28,058 nt of DNA from REEP01 sp964517265 (lineage in GTDB: Bacteria > Pseudomonadota > Alphaproteobacteria > Rhodospirillales > Defluviicoccaceae). The number at the start of each line of letters is the position of its first letter. The first letter of the stretch is position 1. This document shows positions 1-6,634 of the stretch, piece after piece. Location of the stretch: NCBI GenBank assembly GCA_964517265.1, contig CAZFBS010000039.1:1-28058 (forward strand). Reading direction: 5' to 3'. Under the pieces are notes generated by a model. That model ran no database searches. It was not told the origin of the DNA and saw nothing but the letters and a program-made list of their open reading frames with translations. The position numbers and the translations under genes are program-made.

Positions 1-334
1 CGTGTCATCGATGCCGATCACCACCTCGCCCGTCGGCAAGAAGACGTCGAGCACCTGGACGAGAAGCTTGCGTGCCACGGCTCGCGCATCCCAGCGCGCC
101 CGGCTCAGCACCTCGTGGTAGCGGGCGAAGCCCGGTCTGGCCGGCCAGCCCCATGACCCGCAGCGCCGCGCTGACCGTACGCTTGCGCGGGGCCAGCACC
201 GCCCCGGCGACGAGGACAAGAACATGCTTCCAAACCGGTGCCATGAAGCAGTCGCGGAAGATGGACAACCAAGTGGCGAGGACCGGTGGCACCAGGACCA
301 AACCAGCAGCGGCGGGAGTGCGATGCGTCGTCAT
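1..334 (-). pseudogene. IS701-like transposase, N-terminal part, frameshifted and cut by the window edge
   Basis: The leftward frame from ATG 334 gives an N-terminus containing WLSIFRDCFMAPVWKHVLVL and LAPRKRTVSAALRVMGLAG, which I recognise as the start of IS701-like DDE transposases. The family normally continues with a YHEVLSRARWDARAVARKLL-type stretch and a first catalytic Asp in IGIDDT. Both are present, but in another frame: positions 1 to about 130 read FARYHEVLSRARWDARAVAR and then VVIGIDDT. The frame changes at the CCC run at 131-133, where one extra base explains it. The rest of the gene, including the other catalytic acids, lies outside the window. No Shine-Dalgarno sequence is obvious before ATG 334. 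It is most simply an inactive insertion-sequence remnant. A sequencing error in the C run would restore the frame and cannot be excluded. Confidence 0.72.
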
Positions 335-560
335 CGCATCGGTAGAGTCGAGCCGCGCCGGCAGCGCAAGACCCCTCGATCGCTCGCCGCCACCACATGC
401 CGATGCCGCCGCTCAGCCCACCCGCCGGCGGGAGGAGGTCGCCGAGAAGCCCATCATGCGCCATGGACACCGACATCATCTCCAGCCGTCCCACTGCCCC
501 CGTCCGATCAAATTGCGGAAAGTCGGGCTGAGGCGTGATGATATCTCCGTAAAGCTTCCG
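335..560. other. Non-coding stretch upstream of the transposase
   Basis: No convincing gene is seen on either strand here. The open frames that cross it have alanine/arginine-rich translations typical of GC-rich shadow frames. It is presumably the 5' flank of the insertion-sequence remnant. I could not identify a clear terminal inverted repeat that would mark the end of that insertion sequence. Confidence 0.4.
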
Positions 561-670
561 CTAGTGCAGCGACCCGTTCAAATGATTCAGTCGAGTGCGT
601 CAGATATATTTCAGAAGACAGAAGGTTACGTTCAGTGACTCCGTATTTTTTGAATGGGTCGCTGCACTAG
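561..670. mobile_element. MITE-like 110-bp inverted-repeat element
   Basis: Positions 561-582 begin ctagtgcagcgaccc and are repeated in inverted orientation at 649-670, which end gggtcgctgcactag. The two 22-base arms differ at one position. They enclose 66 bases with no reading frame of note. The outermost CTAG on each side could be a 4-bp target duplication of the YTAR type known for the IS5 group. In that case the element proper is 565-666, with ends starting TGCAGCGACCC. Size and structure fit a non-autonomous miniature element. The alternative is a simple long hairpin. No matching full-length insertion sequence is visible in the window. Confidence 0.55.
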
Positions 671-675
671 CTATG

Positions 676-816
676 CTAGAGGTTTCCCCCGCTCCGCACT
701 TTTGTCGGGTCCCTCAGGATCAACGAAAGCTCGCGACCTGACTTCCCGACAATGATCGCATCCAGCGGACGGTCCGCGATCTTCTTTCCGGATGCTGACG
801 GAAGTTTGGAGCCCAC
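676..816 (-). pseudogene. Possible truncated reading frame downstream of the methyltransferase
   Basis: Directly after the methyltransferase stop (TAG at 832-834) the same frame stays open for 51 codons, to a TAG at 676-678 that is 6 bases from the MITE-like element. From GTG 816 it would encode 46 residues, including KKIADRPLDAIIVGKSGREL. The composition looks like real protein rather than a shadow frame. I do not recognise a family. It may be the start of a gene broken by the inverted-repeat insertion, a former extension of the methyltransferase, or chance. There is no clear Shine-Dalgarno sequence. Confidence 0.25.
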
Positions 817-831
817 GATACCGGCGAGCGC

Positions 832-2013
832 CTATCGAGCGAAAGCGCAAGGATCGGTCTCTTTCGGTTCAGCATCAGGCGAGTCAGTCATCTTGCTTAG
901 CTTCGAACAATAGTACGTCAGCTTCTCGAGGCTGGCGACCTTTGACCGAGCGCCACTTTGCAGAAGGGTCTTCACGACCCCGGCCACAGTCCCCGCCAGC
1001 GGCGGCGGAACTGCATTACCGATTTGACGCGCGATCTCGATCTTCGTCCCTACGAACCGGAAGTCATCGGGGAATCCCATTAGGCGTGCCGCTTCACGAT
1101 GCGTGATGGGGCGATGGGCTTCCGGATGAAGATAGCGCCCCTTTTCCGGCTTGAAGAACTCGGTGCGTATGGTGACGCTAGGCCGATCCCACCAAAGCCG
1201 ACCGAAAAGATCAGTTCCGCCACTGGTCTTCTTGATCCAGCAGTTGGGCGTGAGATGTGGTGCGTTACGTTGCAGGTCGAGACGGTTTCCACCGACCGGT
1301 ACCATGCGATAGCGGTCCTGGCTCAACTGGGTGGGATTTCGCCCGAAGTGCAGGTCAAGCGGTGGAGGTGCATCTTGGATTTCCGTCCCGACTGGCGGGG
1401 GCAAATCTCCAATTGCGTCCCGCACCGTCAGCCAGTCGGGAAGGTTGGATTTTTCTTTGGGGTCAGCGTGGGTCCGCATAGGCGGGAATGCCGGTATGGG
1501 CATCATGTCCGCCTTCCAACCAATGATCACCGTCCTGCGGCGCGCCTGAGGCGTACCGAAATCTGCAGCTAACAGAACATCGCTTACCATGTTGAAACCC
1601 ATGGCGGCGGCGCGTGCATAGATTTCTTTGTGTTCCTCAGACAAGTGGAGTTCCTTGACGTTCTCGATCACGAACGTCCTAGCTCCGGATCGCTCCACCA
1701 CATCCATAAACGGCTGCCAAAGATTTCTCCGAACATCGCCATTTCGCTGCTTGTTGAGCAGGCTAAATCCTTGGCAGGGTGGCCCGCCAATTACGACATC
1801 GGCCTCTGGAATCTCGCGCTCTTCCGCCAACCATTCCTCAATATTTGCACACACCCCGTGGTTGCCGAAGTTGGTGTTGAACGTGTTGATGGCGGCCGAA
1901 TCTATGTCCACTGCCCAAATGCTGCGGAAATCACCGCCGCCGAAACGCGGATCGGAAAAACCTAAAGTCAGGCCACCCGCGCCGGAAAAAAGATCGATGA
2001 CTCGGTAACTCAT
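832..2013 (-). CDS. DNA (cytosine-5-)-methyltransferase
   Basis: The 393-residue protein has the ordered motifs of C5-cytosine methyltransferases. S-adenosylmethionine-binding motif I is VIDLFSGAGGLTLGF (residues 5-19). Catalytic motif IV is GGPPCQGFS, with nucleophile Cys80. Motif VI is IENVKEL (117-122) and motif VIII is QARRR (156-160). Motifs IX/X lie near the C-terminus, around REAARLMGFPDDF and IARQIGNAVPP. The region between motifs VIII and IX, the target-recognition domain, is short, so the target cannot be read from sequence. ATG 2013 follows a strong AGGAGG (complement of 2019-2024) with 5-base spacing. No restriction endonuclease, vsr repair gene or controller gene is visible next to it, so it behaves as a solitary methyltransferase in an accessory region. 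It could be an epigenetic regulator, a remnant of a restriction system, or a phage or element-borne anti-restriction gene. Confidence 0.95.
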   Translation of the reverse strand: MSYRVIDLFSGAGGLTLGFSDPRFGGGDFRSIWAVDIDSAAINTFNTNFGNHGVCANIEEWLAEEREIPEADVVIGGPPCQGFSLLNKQRNGDVRRNLWQPFMDVVERSGARTFVIENVKELHLSEEHKEIYARAAAMGFNMVSDVLLAADFGTPQARRRTVIIGWKADMMPIPAFPPMRTHADPKEKSNLPDWLTVRDAIGDLPPPVGTEIQDAPPPLDLHFGRNPTQLSQDRYRMVPVGGNRLDLQRNAPHLTPNCWIKKTSGGTDLFGRLWWDRPSVTIRTEFFKPEKGRYLHPEAHRPITHREAARLMGFPDDFRFVGTKIEIARQIGNAVPPPLAGTVAGVVKTLLQSGARSKVASLEKLTYYCSKLSKMTDSPDAEPKETDPCAFAR

Positions 2014-2024
2014 TTAAGCCTCCT

Positions 2025-2038
2025 ACACATAATAGTGT
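2025..2038 (-). promoter_or_regulatory. Small dyad upstream of the methyltransferase start
   Basis: The sequence acac-ataata-gtgt is a short inverted repeat located 11-25 bases upstream of the ATG, just before the AGGAGG. Its centre reads TATTAT on the coding strand, so it could be a -10-like element or a small mRNA hairpin that modulates translation. No matching -35 element is evident, and an RNA starting from it would cut into the Shine-Dalgarno sequence. The assignment is therefore weak. Confidence 0.2.
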
Positions 2039-2216
2039 GGTGGATACCGTGCAAAGACGCAATATCTTTTCCGCAGCGCGATCCAGCTTAGCGCTGCTAT
2101 TACGAGGGAACTGACCCAGTCGCAGTAGGAAGAGCAACGAGGTTCTTATTATGTTCGTTTTCTGGATCCAACGCAAGCGTTATACCCGTTATTCGTGTAA
2201 TCAGAGACCATATTAG

Positions 2217-2257
2217 CAGGCTGCGATTTGCGGCGGCGGCGACTTCGAGCGCCCGCT
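2217..2257 (-). pseudogene. Possible 41-bp comM fragment (segment before Walker A)
   Basis: Positions 2217-2257 align without gaps to 4918-4958 of the intact comM, with 33 of 41 bases identical by eye. The translation RALEVAAAANRSLLI parallels RALEIAAAGNHNLLMI of ComM, the segment just before the Walker A loop. Similarity fades on both sides. The core includes a low-complexity cggcggcggcg, so chance contributes. The match also fills a region missing from the larger comM remnant at 3731-3940, which makes a common origin tempting but unproven. Confidence 0.4.
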
Positions 2258-2289
2258 GCCTGTTGAACCGCGATGACGACTTCATTCTG

Positions 2290-2589
2290 TCAGGCAAGCT
2301 CGAGCCGCAGCGTCCGGCCGAGTGCCAAGGCCGCGCGTTGCGGCGTATCGAGTTGCACCTTGTCGTTGTCCGGGTTCAGAAGGCGGTCCAACATAGCCCG
2401 CCTCGTGTTTATGCGCTTGGCCCTTTCGCTCTTGGTCGACCCTTGTGCTTCCATGGCCTTCGCAATCTGCCACGGGAGAACGCGCTTGATTGTATGCGCA
2501 TGGGCAGCATTGCGGGTGCCTTCGTTTCTGAGGAAATCCTCGAACGATGACCGGACGTGCGGATTGTTCTTCGCCCGATCGGCCTCCAC
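2290..2589 (-). CDS. HTH (XRE/HigA-like) antitoxin-like DNA-binding protein, apparently orphan
   Basis: The 99-residue protein reads VRSSFEDFLRNEG near the N-terminus, then IKRVLPWQIAKAMEAQGSTK, and an HTH-like segment SERAKRINTRRAMLDRLLNP. It ends with AALALGRTLRLELA. This layout is that of small XRE-type antitoxins of HigBA-like modules, in which a helix-turn-helix protein binds its own operator and neutralises a RelE/HigB-type mRNA interferase. The start is GTG 2589; the frame is closed by TGA a few codons upstream and no strong Shine-Dalgarno is seen. The toxin gene usually precedes the antitoxin, but the roughly 135 bases upstream, up to the divergent gene at 2726, hold no RelE-like frame. 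It may be a solitary regulator or the remainder of a decayed toxin-antitoxin pair. The family call comes from remembered consensus. Confidence 0.7.
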   Translation of the reverse strand: MEADRAKNNPHVRSSFEDFLRNEGTRNAAHAHTIKRVLPWQIAKAMEAQGSTKSERAKRINTRRAMLDRLLNPDNDKVQLDTPQRAALALGRTLRLELA

Positions 2590-2676
2590 AGCTCGTAACA
2601 GGGTTCAAACGGTTTGCTGATCAGTGGAAACCAATTTGCATACGACACACTGGTCACGCTGATGGCGCGAGGTTCT

Positions 2677-2696
2677 CAATTGTGGTACAATTGTGG
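2677..2696 (+). promoter_or_regulatory. Extended -10 promoter with repeated CAATTGTGG, upstream of the YD-repeat gene
   Basis: The nonamer caattgtgg occurs at 2677-2685 and again at 2688-2696, an 11-base period or one helical turn. Between them TG-G-TACAAT (2683-2691) forms a good extended -10 for the gene starting at 2726. No convincing -35 is present, as is common with extended -10 promoters. The tandem repeat overlapping the -10 looks like an operator. The divergent HTH gene that starts at 2589 is the obvious candidate regulator, but that link is inference. Confidence 0.4.
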
Positions 2697-2725
2697 CGCG
2701 ATAGGGGCATTCTACGGAGAATGAG

Positions 2726-3715
2726 ATGTCAACGAAGATCGAGACGGTGAAGCAGGATACGGACGGCGACGGCGTTTTTGATGAGCAAAGCCAAAGCATC
2801 TTTGAATTCACGTCAGATGGGAAGCTTTGGGCGCGCACCGATTACAGCCAGGCCGGATGGAAGGCGACGTTGTATGAGTACGACACGGCCGGCAACAACA
2901 CCCGCGAAACCGTTCGGGTAGACGCGGATCATGACGGCCACTACGAGAGCATGAGCATAACCGATCGCGCCTATGACGCTGATGGACGCCTTACCCTTGA
3001 GACTGTGAACTCACCGGATTTTAATGGTGATGGCGTTCCGGGCGATTATCAAACGCTCACGTCGTTTGGTTATGACGATGCCGGGCGAATGATTTCCAAG
3101 GAAATCGACTATCTCGCGTCGGGTGATCAGGCGCCAGGCGATTACCGTGATGAATTCTGGTTGTATGATGATCAGGGAAGGCTCTCGGAACACCGGCTCG
3201 ATGACCCGACGTTTTTCGACTGCGAGATCAACCGCTTCTACAGCTACGACAAAGGGGGCAATCTGCGGGCGATCAAGGAACAGAACGAGATCCGCTTCGG
3301 AGACGAGCGGCCGCGCACCGATGAGAGCTTTCACAACTACGACAGCGAAGGGCGCCCGACCCTCCACACGTCATGGGCCGACTGGTCCGATTATGGATGG
3401 ATGCAGCGCGTCGATACGACGTTCACCTGGCGCGACGGCTACGACAGCCGGCGTATCACGTACGACTTTGAGGGCGACGGGAACCCCGAAGCCGTCAAGT
3501 TCGTTGAGAATTGGTACAACTCCGATGGCAATCTTACCCACACGCTGATCAGCCACGATCCCGAGGGCGACGGCGGGCCGCTTGCCGGCGGTTACGACAG
3601 CCGCGATCTGTTCGTCAAGGGATGGAACGGCGATGAAATGGTTTCCGAAACGCGCGACTTCGGTGCCGATGGGGTGATTGAATATCAGTTCACATCCGAG
3701 TGGATGATCGCCTGA
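2726..3715 (+). CDS. YD-repeat-like protein with Asp-rich DxDxDG loops
   Basis: This 329-residue protein consists of about eight repeats of roughly 30-40 residues, each centred on a YD-type core: YEYDTAGNNTRET, RAYDADGRLTLET, FGYDDAGRMISKE, WLYDDQGRLSEHR, YSYDKGGNLRAIK, HNYDSEGRPTLHT and others. Between them are calcium-loop-like motifs such as DTDGDGVFDE, DADHDGHYE, DFNGDGVPGD and DFEGDGNPE. YD repeats form the beta-shell of RHS and teneurin-type proteins, and DxDxDG loops typically bind calcium. Unlike RHS proteins it is short, lacks a core or toxin domain and shows no signal peptide. ATG 2726 is preceded by CGGAGA at 5-base spacing. The protein is acidic. Its function is unknown to me; a calcium-dependent structural or secreted protein is a guess. 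It lies between the HTH gene and comM remnants in the accessory stretch. Confidence 0.75.
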   Translation: MSTKIETVKQDTDGDGVFDEQSQSIFEFTSDGKLWARTDYSQAGWKATLYEYDTAGNNTRETVRVDADHDGHYESMSITDRAYDADGRLTLETVNSPDFNGDGVPGDYQTLTSFGYDDAGRMISKEIDYLASGDQAPGDYRDEFWLYDDQGRLSEHRLDDPTFFDCEINRFYSYDKGGNLRAIKEQNEIRFGDERPRTDESFHNYDSEGRPTLHTSWADWSDYGWMQRVDTTFTWRDGYDSRRITYDFEGDGNPEAVKFVENWYNSDGNLTHTLISHDPEGDGGPLAGGYDSRDLFVKGWNGDEMVSETRDFGADGVIEYQFTSEWMIA

Positions 3716-3730
3716 TTGTTTGAGGTTTTG

Positions 3731-3940
3731 TCGAGGAACAGAACGCCGAGACGGGCGAGCGATGCCTCGCCCGCCCGGGTCCGTCAGCCGCCGCCGGCGA
3801 GGGCGGGGTGGGCCTGCCCCTCTTCCACCAGCTTGGCCGCCGGCGAGGCCAGCACGTGCGTCCCCCTTGAAATGGCTGACGAGGGCGAGCAGGCTCGGCG
3901 CCGCCAGAATGGAATTGGCAGCCGCCCACGCGAGCTTGCC
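3731..3940 (-). pseudogene. Degraded, internally deleted comM copy
   Basis: Two blocks match the neighbouring intact comM in the same orientation. Positions 3824-3940 align with 5012-5127 (about 83% identity by eye, one indel; ComM residues about 169-207 counted from ATG 5631, including ILAAPSLLALV-HFKG). Positions 3731-3796 align with 4655-4720 (55 of 66 bases; residues about 305-326, the HLGVLFLDELPEF region). In intact comM the blocks are about 290 bases apart; here only 27, so the Walker A and surrounding ATPase segment is deleted. Several frames are used and no full product is possible. Divergence of about 17% points to an old or imported copy rather than a recent local duplication. The sequence 3941-4011 before the comM stop is not recognised. 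Confidence 0.75.
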
Positions 3941-4011
3941 ATCATGCAATTCGGCAAATGCCGAGCACAACGTCAGCGGGTGACGGCCGTGAGCGTAAAT
4001 GATCGCCCTCA

Positions 4012-5553
4012 TCAGGTGCGGACTGCCGCAGGAGTACGGGCGGTAGCCATTGGCCGGTAGCTCAAGGCCTCGGCGATGTGGATCCGGCCGACCGAAGCGG
4101 CGCCGGCAAGGTCGGCGAGGGTGCGGGCGACGCGCAGGACACGATGGTAGCCGCGGGCGGTGAGACCGAGCCGCTCGACCGCGGTGCCGAGCAGCTTGCG
4201 CCCGGCCGCATCCGGCGCGGCCACCCGCTCCAGCAGCGCACCGTCGGCCTCGGCGTTGGTGCGGATGGCAACGCCGCTCCCCTCGCCGGTATAGCGCGCC
4301 TTCTGGATCGCGCGGGCGCGGGCAACGCGGGCGGCGACGGGTGCAGTGCCCTCCCCCGCCGGCGGCAGGGCGAGGTCGGCGGGACTGACCGCCGTGACCT
4401 CGACGTGCAGATCGATCCGGTCGAGCAGCGGGCCGGAAATCCGCGCTTGGTAGTCGGCGCCGCAACGGGGCGCCCGTCCGCAAGCTCGGCCCGGGTCGCC
4501 CAAGTGGCCGCAGCGGCACGGGTTCATCGCCGCGATCAGCTGAACGCGAGCGGGATAGGTGACGTGGGCATTGGCGCGGGCGACCGTCGCCCGCCCGCTC
4601 TCCAAGGGCTGGCGCAACGCCTCCAGCGCGGCGCGGTGAAATTCCGGCAACTCGTCGAGGAACAGCACGCCGAGATGGGCGAGCGAGACTTCCCCCGGCT
4701 TGGTGCGCCAGCCGCCGCCGATCAGCGCCGGCATCGAGGCCGAATGGTGCGGATCGCGGAACGGCCGCCGCCGGGTGAGGCCGCCGCCCTTCAAGGCGCC
4801 GGCGACGCTGTGGATCATGCTGACCTCGAGCGCCTCGGCCGGATCGAGCGGCGGAAGGAGTCCCGGCAGGCGCTGCGCCAGCATCGACTTGCCGGAGCCG
4901 GGAGGGCCGATCATCAACAGGTTGTGGTTGCCGGCGGCGGCGATCTCCAGCGCCCGCTTGGCGCTCTCCTGGCCCTTGATATCGGCGAGATCCGGATAGG
5001 CATCGCCCTCCTCCACCAGCTTCGGCGCCGGCGAGGCCAACACTTGCGTTCCCTTGAAATGGTTGACCAGGGCAAGCAGGCTCGGCGCCGCCAGGATCGG
5101 AATGCCGGCCGCCCAGGCCGCCTCGCCGCCTTGCGCCGCCGGGCAGATCAGGCCGAGATCCTGAGCGCTGGCATGAACGGCGGCGGGCAGCACACCCGCG
5201 ACCGGGCTCAGCGCGCCGTCGAGCGCGAGCTCCCCGAGGGCCATGTACCCCGCCACCTCGTCCGCCGGCACCACGTCCATTGCCGCAAGCAGACCGAGGC
5301 CGACCGCGAGATCGAAATGGCTGCCCTCCTTCAGTACGTCCGCCGGTGCCAGATTGACGGTGATCCGCTTCGGCGGCAGGGCGAGCCCCATCGCCGTCAG
5401 CGCCGCGCGAACCCGCTCGCGGCTTTCCCCCACCGCCTTGTCCGGCAGTCCGACGATGGTGAAGGCGGGCAGGCCGCTGCCCATCTGAACCTGAACGTCG
5501 ACATCGAGGACGTCGATGCCCTGAAAGGCGGCGGTACGGATGCGCGCGACCAA
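4012..5553 (-). CDS. comM: ComM-like Mg-chelatase-family AAA+ ATPase
   Basis: ComM is a hexameric AAA+ helicase that drives branch migration when transformed DNA is recombined. The N-terminal half has the Lon/S5-fold stretch GLPAFTIVGLPDKAVGESRE and ITVNLAPADVLKEGSHFDL. The ATPase core has Walker A GPPGSGKS and Walker B-type VLFLDELPEF. The C-terminal part includes a zinc-type CGHLGDPGRACGRAPRCG cluster and the conserved GRIHIAEALSYRP end. The open frame extends to ATG 5631 (539 residues), but no Shine-Dalgarno precedes it, and family members begin at the equivalent of LVARIRTAAFQGID. That residue is a TTG at 5553 with AAGGGG upstream, giving 513 residues, the usual family length. I therefore prefer TTG 5553; 5631 remains possible. 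Partial comM copies lie just downstream. Confidence 0.93.
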   Translation of the reverse strand: MVARIRTAAFQGIDVLDVDVQVQMGSGLPAFTIVGLPDKAVGESRERVRAALTAMGLALPPKRITVNLAPADVLKEGSHFDLAVGLGLLAAMDVVPADEVAGYMALGELALDGALSPVAGVLPAAVHASAQDLGLICPAAQGGEAAWAAGIPILAAPSLLALVNHFKGTQVLASPAPKLVEEGDAYPDLADIKGQESAKRALEIAAAGNHNLLMIGPPGSGKSMLAQRLPGLLPPLDPAEALEVSMIHSVAGALKGGGLTRRRPFRDPHHSASMPALIGGGWRTKPGEVSLAHLGVLFLDELPEFHRAALEALRQPLESGRATVARANAHVTYPARVQLIAAMNPCRCGHLGDPGRACGRAPRCGADYQARISGPLLDRIDLHVEVTAVSPADLALPPAGEGTAPVAARVARARAIQKARYTGEGSGVAIRTNAEADGALLERVAAPDAAGRKLLGTAVERLGLTARGYHRVLRVARTLADLAGAASVGRIHIAEALSYRPMATARTPAAVRT

Positions 5554-5778
5554 TGTTCGGGTGCCCCTTGCCTCGCCCGCCAACAGGCGCCATTCCGCGG
5601 CGGACGCGTGACCAATCGAAAGCTGGGACATGTTAAGCGGGCAAAGGTCACAATAAACTGCTAAGAATGATCAAATTTCACACAACGATGCGGGCACGCA
5701 GGGGAACACGCCGGCTGGGGCGGCGACGAGAGCCCCCGGTCGGGCCGCCCGCAAAGGATGGCGAGGAGGCGCGAACGC

Positions 5779-6228
5779 ATGACCGACCGGACAGACCGGG
5801 GCGGAGACATCGAGCCGATCGTCGGCCCCTTCGCCGCATTGGTCGATGCGTTGAGGCTGGGGCCGGACGAGATCCGCGATGAGGCCGAGCTGCCGCACCC
5901 CAAGGAGCAGATCGCAGACGCGCTGCTCTCGGGCCTGAAAGAGCCCAAGGTTCACCGCTATGCGCCGACGCAACTGCAGGGATGGCTGATCGCGCTGGCG
6001 CAATTCCAGCCCGGGGTCGGCGCACCGATCTGTGAGCCGGCGTCGGAGATGGCGCGGCGGGTGTCAGCGTTGCGGGCGCGAGGGCAGAGGGTGAACCCGC
6101 AAGAGGTCGAGCGCGAGGTCGCCGACGCGGCGCGCGAAGAGCAGTGGGCTCAGCGCCGCGGACAGTTCCGCCAGGCGGTCTCGCAGGACCGCAACCGCCT
6201 GCTCGAGTTGCTGCCGCGCGGCTGGTGA
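5779..6228 (+). CDS. Conserved-looking hypothetical protein
   Basis: This 149-residue soluble protein is predicted from ATG 5779, which has AGGAGG at 5764-5769 (9-base spacing). An in-frame ATG at 5758 lacks such a site. The N-terminal half contains IVGPFAALVDALRLGPDEIRDE and HPKEQIADALLSGLKEPK; the C-terminal third is strongly charged and helical (EVEREVADAAREEQWAQRRGQF). There is no signal peptide or membrane segment, and I recognise no domain. It runs divergently from comM and ends 7 bases before the convergent vanZ-like stop. Codon choice and composition match the neighbouring housekeeping genes, so I take it as a real gene of unknown function. Confidence 0.65.
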   Translation: MTDRTDRGGDIEPIVGPFAALVDALRLGPDEIRDEAELPHPKEQIADALLSGLKEPKVHRYAPTQLQGWLIALAQFQPGVGAPICEPASEMARRVSALRARGQRVNPQEVEREVADAAREEQWAQRRGQFRQAVSQDRNRLLELLPRGW

Positions 6229-6235
6229 TCGCCTC

Positions 6236-6634
6236 CTACGGCGCTCTCACCAGCGGGCGCAGGGCATCCAGGGCCAGCACCCCGAGCGATCCGACCGATA
6301 CGCCGCAGAGAACGCCGAGGGTATTGGCGATCACATCGCCAATGCTGGGGTCGCGGCCGGGCGCAACCATTTGGCCCAGCTCCATCAGGATGCCGAAGAG
6401 GATAAGGCCTAGAATGATCACGATCCTGCCGCGGTGCCCATGAAAGCCGGCCGCACCGGCCGCCGCCAGGACAAAATAGCCGAGAAAATGCTCGATCTTG
6501 TCGCTGAAGTCGGTCGACGGCAAGCCGGATGCCGGCAGCAGGCTCAGCACCACGACGATGACCAAGCCGACGGCGAAGGCGATCCGCGCCAGCCAGATCG
6601 CGGCCAACTGGAACGGGAGGGGCCGAGCGCTCAC
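6236..6634 (-). CDS. VanZ-like small membrane protein
   Basis: The protein is 132 residues with four hydrophobic segments: near AIWLARIAFAVGLVIVVVLS, EHFLGYFVLAAAG, IVIILGLILFGILMEL and VIANTLGVLCGVSVGSLGVL. The pattern DKIEHFLGYFVLA, then ILMELGQ, then GRDPSIGDVIANTLGV is the VanZ-like signature of small inner-membrane proteins. VanZ itself confers low-level teicoplanin resistance in enterococci, but most family members are uncharacterised, so no resistance role should be inferred. The start is GTG 6634, which overlaps the mnmA stop (GTGA at 6634-6631) and implies translational coupling. A longer open frame to 6700 is mostly mnmA shadow. Confidence 0.85.
   Translation of the reverse strand: MSARPLPFQLAAIWLARIAFAVGLVIVVVLSLLPASGLPSTDFSDKIEHFLGYFVLAAAGAAGFHGHRGRIVIILGLILFGILMELGQMVAPGRDPSIGDVIANTLGVLCGVSVGSLGVLALDALRPLVRAP

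Noticed and set aside
2100..2297. 65-codon leftward frame upstream of the methyltransferase
   Set aside because: The only recognisable part is the comM-like scrap at 2217-2257; the rest has no gene-like features, so I treat it as relic DNA.
3371..5593. 740-codon leftward open frame
   Set aside because: It is an alternative frame of comM (Arg/Gly/Pro-rich) that joins the comM relic in its own frame; the genuine ComM sequence is in the frame of 4012-5553.
4078..5664. 528-codon rightward open frame opposite comM
   Set aside because: It is the antisense shadow of a GC-rich gene; no recognisable domain and unlikely composition.
6236..6634. Glycopeptide resistance from the VanZ-like protein
   Set aside because: VanZ-like proteins are widespread in sensitive Gram-negative bacteria and there are no vanHAX genes here.
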